Numbered from the stretch's first letter, positions 53,601 to 63,433 are shown. The stretch: DNA of 64,000 bases from Porpolomopsis calyptriformis (GCA_951640195.1 OX621170.1:558001-622000); one strand, 5' to 3'. Notes: a model not told the origin generated them from the letters alone. Program-made: numbers and translations.

Positions 53601-54976
53601 AGCAAGATGATGCGCTGCGAAAGCGGAGGGTTTTCCACGCATATACTTTGATTGGTTTCCAAGAAAAACATATATTGGCCAGAGAGATGCATTCCCAAAG
53701 CTTGTAAGGTGGGTTGAATCAGACCAAAGCATGATTGCCGCAACCACCGTCTCAAGCTCGCATCCATCGCTGCAGGCCTGCGACTGGACCTTCTCATGCT
53801 CATTGGCGAATGCATTGGCGGTATAAAGCTCTGAAAAAAATCGTTCTGGTTTTGAATCCGGCTCGGTTCTCCAATGAGATTGAAAGGGCGAGAGATGGAA
53901 ATGTTGTGTGGCAGGTTCATTGAATGCAGCCTTGATAACCTCAAGGAGGCGTCGGTAAAATAGCTTAGGGACACTGTATTGAGGCGTATCTGTTTCTGAC
54001 AGATGTTTGACATTCTCGGCGGGAACAGAAATATTAACTGAGGTTTCAATCCATCCATCCTGGACTGAAAATGAGGTACCAGGTTCATCCTCCCACTGAT
54101 CTAGACGCTCAGCCTCACGAGCAGCGCAAAATCCTTGCAAGTCTTTGGTCTTGAAGTCGGGAGCTAGTAAGACATCACTCACTAAGCGATTGAGCTCAGA
54201 GAGTGATTTCTGATTGGAGCTGCTGTAAAACCAACTCATGAGGCGGAAGACTGTCGCATTGAGGAAAGGTGTGAAGAAATTTTGTTTGACAGCGCGGAAT
54301 GAGCCAAATGATGACCACCAGGGACGGATATCAGACTGCAACTTGTTTTGATTGAAATTTGAGGAATCGGATACATCTTGTAGTGTATGTAGTTCATCAG
54401 GGGTATATGACGGGGGCCCTCCAGGATAAGTATAATACACGCTGTAGTTATTTGTTTCTGTTTCATAGACCTGTGGAACAGGCTCTTCATCTGCATTGGT
54501 GGGGATTTGATGGCAATCTTGTAGCCCCTCGTCTGGCATTTCTTGTACTGGTGTTTTAGGAGGAGGTAGTGGTGGGGGAGGAGGTAAGTCATCACGAAAG
54601 CGGGCGGGCATTCATGTACGACGACGTGGAAGACTGGAAGGTCTGTACTCTTGTAGTGGTGTTGGATCTCGCTATTTGATTCCAGGATATGTATAAGGAT
54701 ATAGAGCATCAAACACGAAGATATGCTTACCTCTGGTTGAATGATTATTTGATCAAAGTCTAGTCCCTCGTCGGTCAAGACCCCCTGTAGCTCCTCACAT
54801 TCTTGAGCATCCGTATTCTCCCGCCCAAGTCCCTGAAGCTGAGTCCGCCGTTTTTCAAGTTGTATCTTCACCGCTGCTGCAAGCTTATCTCTGCAGGCTT
54901 GTTTGTGTGCGGAGAGGGCAGCATTTGACTTGAATTGCCGTCCGCAGTCTTGACCAGGGCAGGTGAACTTGGCCAT
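50654..54976 (-). pseudogene. Plavaka-type DDE transposase, interrupted by two stops
   Basis: Coding remains of a Plavaka (CACTA-like) DNA transposon. The start MAKFTCPGQDCGRQFKSNAA gives a C2H2-like finger at the N-terminus. Acidic and proline-rich DDLPPPPPLPPPK follows. The transposase core reads AIMLWSDSTHLTSFGNASLWPIY, GNQSKYMRGKPSAFAAHHLA, then RRVFPRFFTYSADYPEK, IKFLGTYPCPRCLVEK, and FYGMFVPDLLHEFELGVWK. A chromatin-reader-like or SH3-like region (HPYWYARIIGVFH, EFLWVRWFGWD) and FVDRDMVMHFCGGGVGH come next. The end is a ~100-residue Asp/Glu-rich tail. In-frame TGA codons break it at 53459-53461 (HCR-stop-ELMQA) and at 50999-51001 (HTAI-stop-EASN). Family copies suggest Arg there. Terminal inverted repeats were not identified. 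Confidence 0.85.
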
Positions 54977-55151
54977 AAGGTATAGGAGAAGAATAAATAT
55001 AAAAAAGCTAGTTGGTAGCTTGAAAGCGTTCATCTATGAGTGGTATTCGCGTGACTTCAAGTTACATCCCATATTGGGAGGTATATGATGTCATTCGAAC
55101 TTAGCGACTCTTCTTCAACATTCAACTCTTCCCCCCCCTCCCTTCATCACC

Positions 55152-55776
55152 ATGTCCTCTGAAACTGACCCTGACGACAACCCATTGATTGCTAGCATCT
55201 TCCAAGCATGTATAACATCGAAGAAAAACATGTACGTGAATTTTGTATCTTGTATTGGATCGCTGATATTAGTCTATACAGCCCGCATATCCTGAAGCCA
55301 TACCACCTCGCAGCAAGATGGATACCCCTTTCCCTCAACCCGTTTATTGGCCTAACATGAATTATCCATGCTGGGCTGGAGCCTGATGATGCAAACGCTG
55401 CGTATGTTCCTTCTTATATTATTCCGACACTATTACGTCTTACCTGGGTAGATACACTATCGAGGAGATTGATCTCCACGAAAAACTCATGGACCTCATC
55501 CCTGGATTTCGAGATACGATCACGCAGTTTTATGAAAACCCTGAACAGCTCGACATTTTCATCAATATGGTATGTTATTTTACACATATCACGATTTCAT
55601 TTCAGTACTTACATGATAAAAAAAGCTGAATAAATAGGCCAATGAGGTGCAACACGAGGATACTGGGAGTATCAAGTATTCCGGCCTTGAATATATTCCA
55701 CGCAACCCGACGGCTGATTCTGTCGACCCACCAATCACCAGAGGCCAAGGAAAAAGTGTGCGCGGCTTCAATCACC
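55152..55776 (+). pseudogene. DUF6698-type gene, stop codon and retroelement insertion
   Basis: It is divergent from the Plavaka gene (175 bp between ATGs). Exons give MSSETDPDDNPLIASIFQA, HILKPYHLAARWIPLSLNPF, a TGA at 55358-55360, YTIEEIDLHEKLMDLIPGF, and HEDTGSIKYSGLEYIPRNP then SVRGFNH. These match the DUF6698 family common in Agaricomycete transposon-rich regions. The gene stops abruptly after GFNH, where a retroelement LTR begins (55777). The rest, if present, lies beyond the right edge. Its function is unknown, and a link to the neighbouring transposon is possible but unproven. Confidence 0.75.
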
Positions 55777-56135
55777 TGTCAGAGATATATTTTTTCTTTT
55801 TCCTTTGCTCGTCTATCTCTATTTACATCAGATAGTTTACATCAATAACCGCTTAGCCACCCAAGCTCCGCTTAGTAATAGAAGGTGACCAAGCCATATC
55901 TATATTCAGTCTACCATCACTCTCCTTATCTACATGACTTATCCATAGTCGTTACGACTCACACGTAGTCAGCATGACTCATACTTGGCTAGTATATAAA
56001 GCTAGCAGTAGGTAGACTTAGGATAAGTCTGTTTCTTTCGTTAACACCCCAATCAGTAGTCTTCCAACCCTTTGAAACCCTACACCCAGAGCCTGAAGTA
56101 AAACCTTGCGATCAACCCTAGACTGCCGTCTAACA
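55777..56135 (+). repeat. Outer element 5' LTR
   Basis: Starts TGTCAGAG directly after the truncated DUF6698 frame and ends GTCTAACA. It contains TATATAAA at 55993-56000. The predicted RNA start, AAGTCTGTTTCTT, is at 56025-56037, 32 nt downstream. Confidence 0.8.
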
Positions 56136-56147
56136 AGAAACAGACTT
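56135..56147 (+). promoter_or_regulatory. Self-complementary primer-binding site, outer element
   Basis: AAGAAACAGACTT, immediately at the 3' end of the 5' LTR, is the exact reverse complement of AAGTCTGTTTCTT at the predicted RNA 5' end (56025-56037). Confidence 0.7.
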
Positions 56148-56720
56148 CCTTCTTGCTCACTCCACGCTATACAACCCCTACTCTGTCTGGCCAGTGCTGA
56201 AGGTCTTCACCCATGAGATCAATTTCACCACCCAGACATTAACATCGATTAGGCTTGCTCTCTCCCCTTGTATTCCCGTCAAGCCCCCCAATATCCAACT
56301 GCCACCGTTCCACCAATGGTTTTGACTCGTTCATCATCCACTATCCCTCACCCTGCTATCCCTCTCTCCCAGGAAGGCTCTCTCCCTCCTGCCCCAGCTC
56401 CCATCCCCGACGAGACAGTTGACCCTGCCCAAGAAGAAGAAGAACAAGAACAAGAAGAACAAGCGGGTCCCTCTCACTCAAAAGGGAAAGGTCGAGCTGA
56501 GGACAATGATGAGGATGAAGAAGATGATCCACATGTAGCCTTCGAGATCATGAAGCAGGATTATCAGCAATTGCTGCAGGTCCAACAAGACCAAGCGCAA
56601 GCGAGTCATAGAATCGAACAACAACTCCAAGTATTGATGGCCAACCTCATAGGCCCCCAACCTGTCCCTGCCCCTCTTGGGCCATTTCCCCAACCCTTCC
56701 AAGCACCCCCAGTATTCCCC

Positions 56721-56725
56721 CAACC
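56721..56725. repeat. Target-site duplication CAACC (left copy)
   Basis: CAACC occurs directly before the left LTR and again at 63434-63438 directly after the right LTR, the 5-bp duplication expected of Ty3/gypsy integration. Confidence 0.95.
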
Positions 56726-57107
56726 TGTTATGTTTCGGTAGTCGAAGGGTTTTACTTCTCACATTGGAGGGGCTGATGAGGGAAATGGAATTCGACTAAA
56801 GAGTGGGGGAGCTAACTAGGAATCGAACTTAACCTACTGACTAGAGGTCAGGCTTTATATACTAACTACCTGAGTCGCCATGAGTCAGTTGTATGTACGA
56901 TTACAAAGTGGAATCCGGAATGTGACTAGTGAAGAGTCACAAAAGGAATAACGGAAACGGAATGTGACTCGTGAAAGAGTCGGAAGGAAGGTACATGTGA
57001 TCAGTCTCTATATATAAAACGGTAAAGCGGAAGGATGAACGGAAAGGAGACTAATCAAGTATGACTAAAAGGAAAAAGAAAAAGTGTCCGTGAAAGTGTC
57101 CGTGATA
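56726..57107 (-). repeat. Inner element 3' LTR
   Basis: 382 bp. Compared with the right copy it has differences only at 56737, 56761, 57020 and 57106. In sense orientation it begins TATCACGG (the usual TGTCA altered at the second position) and ends ATAACA. Confidence 0.95.
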
Positions 57108-57187
57108 TACACCCACACTAAAAGGAATTTCGTCTCGAAATTCGAGGCGGCTTCGAGAGTGTTGACGGGTGCGGAGGAGGGGAAGGA

Positions 57188-57766
57188 CTAGATTAAGTCC
57201 TTGTCGGAGATGGCGGTCGACAGGGAAATAATGTCGGCCAGGGAAGTATCGTTGTCGTCGGGGATGGTGATGGGGTTCGACGACGAACCGGGGGGAACGA
57301 CGAGCGGACCTGGGAAAACAGGAGGAACCGGGGAATCAAGATGGGGAAGTACCTTTACGACTTCCTCGTATTTCGTCTCCCAGTGTTTGGCCTGTTCTCG
57401 CCAATACTCACTCGCTCTTCTCTTTCCATCCAAGCTCATTCCTTGATTATACAATTCCTTGTTCAATCTCGCGATTTCGTTTTTGTAATATTCGACGTCC
57501 TTCTGTAACGACTCGATGATTTGCTCGGGTGGGATGGGTGGCGCGACGATTTCTTCTGGCCATATGGGAAGGTCCCGGTTACGCGCGCGACGGTTATGTT
57601 GCCAGAGTTGTCCGGCGAGCTCAGCTTCACCGTAGGCAGAGGAGGTGGAAGCGAGTGGAGGGAGAGCGCGGCGAGGGGGTTGTCCTCCAGTGGACATATG
57701 AGGAGCGCGGGGTGGACGACCACCAGTAGACTTGCGAGCAGTTTGGTGTGAGCGTTCTGCGGGCAT
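57188..57766 (-). CDS. Chromovirus accessory ORF with histone H3 tail mimic
   Basis: A 192-residue ORF between the pol stop (57889) and the 3' LTR, with its own ATG. The N-terminus is MPAERSH followed by QTARKSTGG (residues 8-16), identical to histone H3 residues 5-13, then RPPR where H3 has KAPR. A second degenerate unit, MSTGGQPPRRAL, follows at residues 24-35. The middle contains RRARNRDLPIWPEEI and a long helix with heptad character (IIESLQKDVEYYKNEIARLNKEL, then ASEYWREQAKHWETKYEEVVKVL), likely a coiled coil. The C-terminus is Pro-rich, then acidic. Unlike gag and pol of the same element, this ORF has no stop codon. I know of no established function. Binding of the element's or the host's chromodomain proteins is inference. 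Confidence 0.85.
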   Translation of the reverse strand: MPAERSHQTARKSTGGRPPRAPHMSTGGQPPRRALPPLASTSSAYGEAELAGQLWQHNRRARNRDLPIWPEEIVAPPIPPEQIIESLQKDVEYYKNEIARLNKELYNQGMSLDGKRRASEYWREQAKHWETKYEEVVKVLPHLDSPVPPVFPGPLVVPPGSSSNPITIPDDNDTSLADIISLSTAISDKDLI

Positions 57767-57888
57767 AGCGATGTCGATTTTTGAGAGTGAAAGATGGAGA
57801 CGAAAGAGATTATAAGGATGGGTCGGAGTTTGGAAAGGTGACAAAAGTGAAAATATAAACGAGGGGAGTTGATACCGTGAAAGAATGA

Positions 57889-60800
57889 TTAGGTCGCTGT
57901 TTGAATTGAGTGTTCGTATTCTAGAATTCGTTCTTTCGCATGGAGGAGGTTCTTCTTCGGCTCCCAGGTTGCTTCTTCAATGGGATAGCCAACCCATTTG
58001 ACCAAATATGTACGACGTCGGGTAGACCCGTGGTGTTGGAGAATTTGTTCGACCTCGTATTCTTCTTTCTCTTGAATGACATCCGGAGGTGGACGGAGAT
58101 TATCATCTACTTCCTCTGGATGGAGATCGGAGTTAATGTTAGCGGGTCTCAGGAGTGAAATGTGAAAGACGTTGTGTATTTTCCATGATAAGGGAAGGGC
58201 CAGGCGATAAGAGACTTTTCCAATTTTTTCTAGAACTTTGAATGGTCCAGTGCGTCGGACATCAAGCTTGAGAGTTGGACGACCTGTTTTTAAGTTACGG
58301 GTATCAAGATAAACGAATTGACCTATTTGGAGTTGGGTATCTTTCCGTTTACGATCTGCGAAGCGTTTCATAGTTTCGGCCGTTGTTTCTAGAGCTTTTG
58401 TGGCTTCTTTACGGGCTTCTGTGAGATGATCGTGAAAGGCATCTGCTGCGGGATTGGAAGTAGGGATCGCAGGGATAGATGGGACGAAGGGATGTTGGCC
58501 AGTGTCAAGGTAGAAGGGAGTGTGTTTCGTCAAGGAGTGCTGTCGGTTATTATACGCAAATTCAGCTGGGGATAGCCAGTTGGACCAATCGTCTTGCATA
58601 AAGTTTGTATATAAACGAAGGTATTGTTCAAGTTCTTGATTGGTGCGTTCCGTTTGACCATCAGTTTGGGGGTGATAAGCAGTGGATAAACCAGAGATGA
58701 TTCCCAAATGAGTATTGAGAGCTTTCGCGAATTTGGAAGCGAATTGAGTTCCTCGATTGGTTATGATCTTCTTTGGCTAGCCGTGGTGTTTCCATACGTT
58801 GTCCCTGAAGAGTTTTGCGACTCCTTCTGCAGAAATATTCGATGTCGTCGGGACGAAATGAGCGCGTTTGGTAAAGCGATCGACAACAACTAAAACAGCA
58901 TCGTAGCCAGATGATTGGGGGAGTTCCACGATTAGATCGGCGGTGATTTCTTCCCAAGGTCGAGACGAAGGGGGAATGGGTTCCAGGAGACCTGCAGGTT
59001 TAGAGGGATAGAGCTTGACTTGTTGGCAGGTCAGACAGGATGATACGAATACACGGATGTCAGGGGCAGCACTACTCCAGGTGTAGTTCCGCAACACAAG
59101 CTCACGTGTCTTCTCGATTCCGGGATGGCCTCCATGGGGTAGGGAGTGGGTCAATCGAATTATCTCTGTGCGTAGCGATACATCTGCTGGCACGACAATA
59201 CGATCTCCTGCATCTCTCACAATTCCGTCAGTGAAGGAGTAGCCGGAAGAGGGATCAGATAATTTGATGCGAATGTCCTCTGGGATTTGGTTGAAGTCGG
59301 GGAAGCGAAGTCTTGACATGAAAGAGGGTTCGGACATGGAAATGATAGCATTGATGAAACGTTCAGGAGGGAGGAGGGCTTGGCCTTCTAATTCTTCTTT
59401 TTCTGTACGACGGTGGTCGGGTCGGTGAGAGAGTCCATCAGCTTTGTTCTTGACTCCAGGAGAATACTCGATCTTGAAGTCGAATCTGCCTAAGAATTCC
59501 ATCCAACGTGCTTGTCGTCTGGAGAGGGATCTGTTCTGCATGAAATACTTCAGTGCTAAATTGTCTGTTTTTATCAATACAGTATCCCTTGCGCCCTCTA
59601 AAAGATAGCGCCAATATTTGAGGGAAGTGACAATCGCAAGCATCTCCAGGTCATGGGTAGGATAGTTGTACTCGGCAGGGAGTAAGGACTTCGAGAAAAA
59701 GCCAACAGGGTGCCAACCATTGTCGTGTTTTTGAGATAAGACCGCGCCAATACCGAAATCGGAGGCATTGGTCTCCAGGAGGTAAGGAAGGTCTGGCCGC
59801 GGGGTAAGAAGGACAGGGGCTGTAGTGACGAGATATTTGAGTTGTTCAAAGGCTTTTTGACACAAAGGAGACCAATCCCAAGGTTGGTCTTTCCGCAAAA
59901 GTCCACAGAGGGGACGAATGACTGAGGAGAAACTTTTGATATAACGACGCCAGAAGTTGGTGGTGCCAAGGAAGGACTGGAGGTCTCGCAGTTTTTGGGG
60001 TGTCGGCCAATTGATAATGGCGTCTACCTTTTTTGGATTGATAGCGAGTTGACCTTTACTGATGATTGTACCAAGATATGTAACAGAGGTCTTCTCCATT
60101 TGGCATTTGACAGGTTTGGCGGACAGTTGATTCTTCTCCATGAGTTTAAGGGTTTCGTCGGTCCAGTGGCGGATTTCTTCGGGGGTGTCACCCATAATAA
60201 GAATGTCGTCAATATAGATATGAACACAGCCAGAGTCCAGAACAGGTTTAAAGAGAACGTCTATCATTCGTTGAAAGGATGCTGGGGAGTTTCGTAGTCC
60301 AAAGAACATAACGGTCAGTTCAAAGAGCCCTCGATTGGTGATGAAAGCTGCCTTCCATTCGTCGCCTTCCTTGAGTCGTATGTTGTTAAATCCCCATCGA
60401 ATATCGATAACAGTAAAAAGTGAAGCAGTAGCAAGCTTCGGTACTTGGAGGATTTCCGATAGAAGGGGGAGGGGATAACGATCAGGAATGGTTTTCGAGT
60501 TGATGTAGCGATAGTCCTGGATGGGATGTAGACCAGCACTGAGACCTTTGGCATTGATCTCTTCAGCCTTTTTCGCAAAGAAGAAAGGAGCAGCTTGTGG
60601 TGATTTCGATGGACGTATTCGACCTGTTCTGAGATTTTCATCAATAAACTTATTAAGTTCCACCTGTTCATAGGGGGAAAGGGGATAGAGTTTTCCGACT
60701 TGAAATTTGGTGTTCGGGTAGAGGTTGATCGCATGATCAAAGGGACGTCGAGGAGGAAGTTTGTCGAATTCTGCGGTATGGAAAACATGCCAGAAATTGT

Positions 60801-61509
60801 GATAACGACTGGGAATGAAGGATTTGATGTCCTCCTCGATGGAAACTGGTCGGGAGTGGTCAACTCCGACCAAACGGATAAAGGAGTCATGTTTCAGACT
60901 CGAATCAAAGACGTAGAGTTCTTCCTGTGGGGGCAACACTCCGACTCGCATACTACTGAACAGCATGTCACCAGACGCAAAGGTTAAGGTGCCTTTTGTC
61001 CAATTGATGGTGGGGTTGTGTCGCAAGAGCCATGGGAAGCCGAGGATGACCTGTTGCTTTCTTCCTAAGTTGGTGACCTCCAACCGGATTCGTTCTCGAA
61101 AAGATAGATCTGGTGCCTCGATAAACAGGTCTGTGTCGTGCGTGATGGGACCTCCTCGGTTCTCAGAACCATCAGCGTTTCGTACCGGTACAACCTCATC
61201 CAACGGATAGGTCGATATCTCCATTTGACGAACGAATGCTTCGTCAATAAAATTCCCTGAGGCGCCAGAGTCAATGAGTGCTATGATAGCCACTCATCGA
61301 AGATTGTCGGCACTCGTGATCCAAAGATAGAATTCGAGAGCGCCTTTGCCCTGTTCAAGTGTGCCAAGAAAACGAAAACTTTTCATAGATGGTGGTACAC
61401 ATACATGGGACACAGCCAAAGTGCTCGGGCATTTAGCACTTGGCCGGATTAAAAATCCTTTTGCTCTTTTAACGCTCGAGCTAGCGCAGCCCGTCTCTCC
61501 TTGTCCCAA
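57889..61509 (-). pseudogene. Inner element pol (PR-RT-RNaseH-IN-chromodomain), interrupted
   Basis: Protease: ALIDSGASGNFID. RT: LHPIQDYRYINSKT, FTVIDIRWGFNNIRL, FFGLRNSPASFQRM and YIDDILIMG (YxDD intact). RNase H: LLETNASDFGIGAVLSQ, where the expected catalytic Asp is Asn (codon 59767-59769). Integrase: an HHCC zinc region (HGGHPGIEKTRE ... CLTCQQVK), first Asp in ITADLIVELP, second Asp replaced in IITNRGTQF, Glu in TNQELEQYL. The end is a chromodomain, EEYEVEQIL ... TYLVKWVGYPIEEATWEP, with the Tyr-Trp-Tyr cage retained. TGA at 61294-61296 precedes the protease and TAG at 58777-58779 splits the integrase (KHHG-stop-PKKII). Pol is in the -1 frame relative to gag. Confidence 0.93.
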
Positions 61510-62876
61510 TTCGCGATTCCCATATCCTTCAAGTCGTCTTTTGCCGTCCTTTTCTCTTTTTCGTCATCCTCTGGTACTTCCTCTATCCGCGCTTCCGATT
61601 CTTCTGTATTAACCCGATTGATCATTCGGACATTTCGTCCTTTGCCTCGACCGCGATTTCCTCCTTTTCCTCAAGTAGAAGTTGAGGATTCTTGACGTGC
61701 TGGAACGTCTTCAGCACGTGGGCTTCGACATTCGTTGGCGTAATGTCCCTTTTTGCCACAGTTGTAGCAAGTGATGGAGGAGTTGTCTCGTTTCACTGTC
61801 TTGAGAGAGGCTTCTCTTGATTCTTGTTTGATTGGGGATGAAGTGGTGGTGGTGGTGGAGGTGGAGCGGGAAGGGTTTCCTCAGGGATTCGATTTGGCTT
61901 CAGACTTCTTTCCTTTTTGGTCTCGACTTGACCACAACGCTTGTTCGGCTCGTTGCTCCTGGTACTGTTCCTCGAACTGGGCTGCTTTCGTCGTCCAGTC
62001 TAGCAAGGTCGATGGCATGTTGTCCATCGAATAAATCCGCATTCAGATTGGCTAGGGGAGTCCGGCTTTGTAGAACTGAAGTAGAGCGGTCTCGTTGTAC
62101 TCAGTTCTTGCTGCGTGTTGCATGAACCGAAGGTTGTAGTCTTCTATCGTTCCTGTCATTTTCACTTTTTCTAGCTCGATCCGCGCCTTCGCTGCTGGGT
62201 TAATCCTTCCGAAAGCTTCCCTGAAATCGTCCAAGAATGTTGCGTAGTCCCATATGAAATTCCTCGTTCTATCAACTCCTTCCGTGAACAGTCGTCCCCA
62301 AGCCCGTGGGTTGCCGTCACTGAGATAAGAGAGCATGTAGATGATTTTCTGTTTGTCGTTGTAGTCCTTGACCACAAAATTGAGTCGACATTGGTGAATG
62401 AAATCTTCAAGCTTCTCGGAAGTTCCATCGTATTCAGTTGGATCAGCGATTTTGATTTTGGTGGGGGCTGGAAGTGTAGGGGGAGCAGTTGTCTGGGTAG
62501 GTAGTTGAGTGGGAAAGGTTGATGGGAGAGGAGGTTGGACGGATTCGGTTCTTCTTGCAGGGTAAATGAAAGGATTCGAGGGGGAAAGTCCAGGTCCCTG
62601 AAGTACAGATCGTCGTCGTGGGGGAGGGGTGGTTGGTTCTGAGTCTTCTCGTCGACTTTCTTTGAGAGCTTTTAATTCCTTTCGGAGTTCGTCATTGACG
62701 TCGACTTCGTTGTAGTACTAGCCACGGAACTGGTCAATTTGTGCTCTTAGATCTCTGAGCTCTTGTTCGATGTTGAGTGGGACGACGACTTCTTCTTCTT
62801 CTTGAATGGTAGGGGGGATGTTGCTGGGTCCGGGTGTGGGAACGCTCTGATCGGCTTCATATTCTTGTTGAGACAT
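61449..62876 (-). pseudogene. Inner element gag, five stop codons
   Basis: The frame opens at 62876 (MSQQEYEADQSVPTPGPSN). It has an acidic N-terminus, a capsid domain (ADPTEYDGTSEKLEDFIHQC, LSYLSDGNPRAWGR, LDDFREAFGRINPAAKAR, DYNLRFMQHAARTEYNE) and a zinc knuckle CYNCGKKGHYANEC, followed by a Gly/Arg-rich stretch. Stops occur at 62718-62720, 62052-62054, 62043-62045, 61881-61883 and 61671-61673. Each sits in otherwise continuous homology. The final stop, TAA at 61449-61451, is near the switch to the pol frame. Confidence 0.9.
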
Positions 62877-63039
62877 TGATGTTAGTGATGATGATGAGGG
62901 GGAAAGGGGGATGATGGATTGTGCAGGGGTTTGGAATACTATGGGTTGAAAGGGAGTATCTGAATCTGCGGATGAGAAGATTGACCTTGTTAAGTCTTCG
63001 GTAAGATCCAGAGTGGAGGTAGTTTGATGCGCAAGAAGG

Positions 63040-63051
63040 AAGTTCGATTCT
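63040..63051 (-). promoter_or_regulatory. Self-complementary primer-binding site, inner element
   Basis: Directly inside the 5' LTR the sense strand reads AGAATCGAACTT. Its GAATCGAACTT is the exact complement of AAGTTCGATTC at 63156-63146, which starts 31 nt after TATATAA (63187) in the same LTR. Confidence 0.7.
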
Positions 63052-63433
63052 TGTTATGTTTCAGTAGTCGAAGGGTTTTACTTCTCGCATTGGAGGGGCT
63101 GATGAGGGAAATGGAATTCGACTAAAGAGTGGGGGAGCTAACTAGGAATCGAACTTAACCTACTGACTAGAGGTCAGGCTTTATATACTAACTACCTGAG
63201 TCGCCATGAGTCAGTTGTATGTACGATTACAAAGTGGAATCCGGAATGTGACTAGTGAAGAGTCACAAAAGGAATAACGGAAACGGAATGTGACTCGTGA
63301 AAGAGTCGGAAGGAAGGTACATGTGATCAGTCTCTATATATAAAATGGTAAAGCGGAAGGATGAACGGAAAGGAGACTAATCAAGTATGACTAAAAGGAA
63401 AAAGAAAAAGTGTCCGTGAAAGTGTCCGTGACA
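63052..63433 (-). repeat. Inner element 5' LTR (promoter LTR)
   Basis: 382 bp. In sense orientation it runs TGTCACGG...ATAACA. It carries TATATAA (63187-63181) and the predicted RNA start at 63156. A 5-bp CAACC duplication follows at 63434-63438. Confidence 0.95.

Larger units (their letters stand above)
56726..63433 (-). mobile_element. Inner Ty3/gypsy chromovirus, complete, mutated
   Basis: A 6,708-bp minus-strand element bounded by 382-bp LTRs and a CAACC target duplication. In sense order it carries the 5' LTR (63433-63052), a self-complementary primer-binding site, gag with a CCHC knuckle, pol (protease, RT, RNase H, integrase with chromodomain), an extra H3-tail-like ORF and the 3' LTR (57107-56726). 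The LTRs differ at only 4 of 382 positions, so insertion is recent, yet gag-pol contains seven stop codons and two catalytic Asp-to-Asn changes. It cannot be autonomous as it stands. Confidence 0.95.

Noticed and set aside
55589..55848. Short ORFs across the DUF6698/LTR junction
   Set aside because: They are created by the insertion junction. The real frame ends at the LTR.
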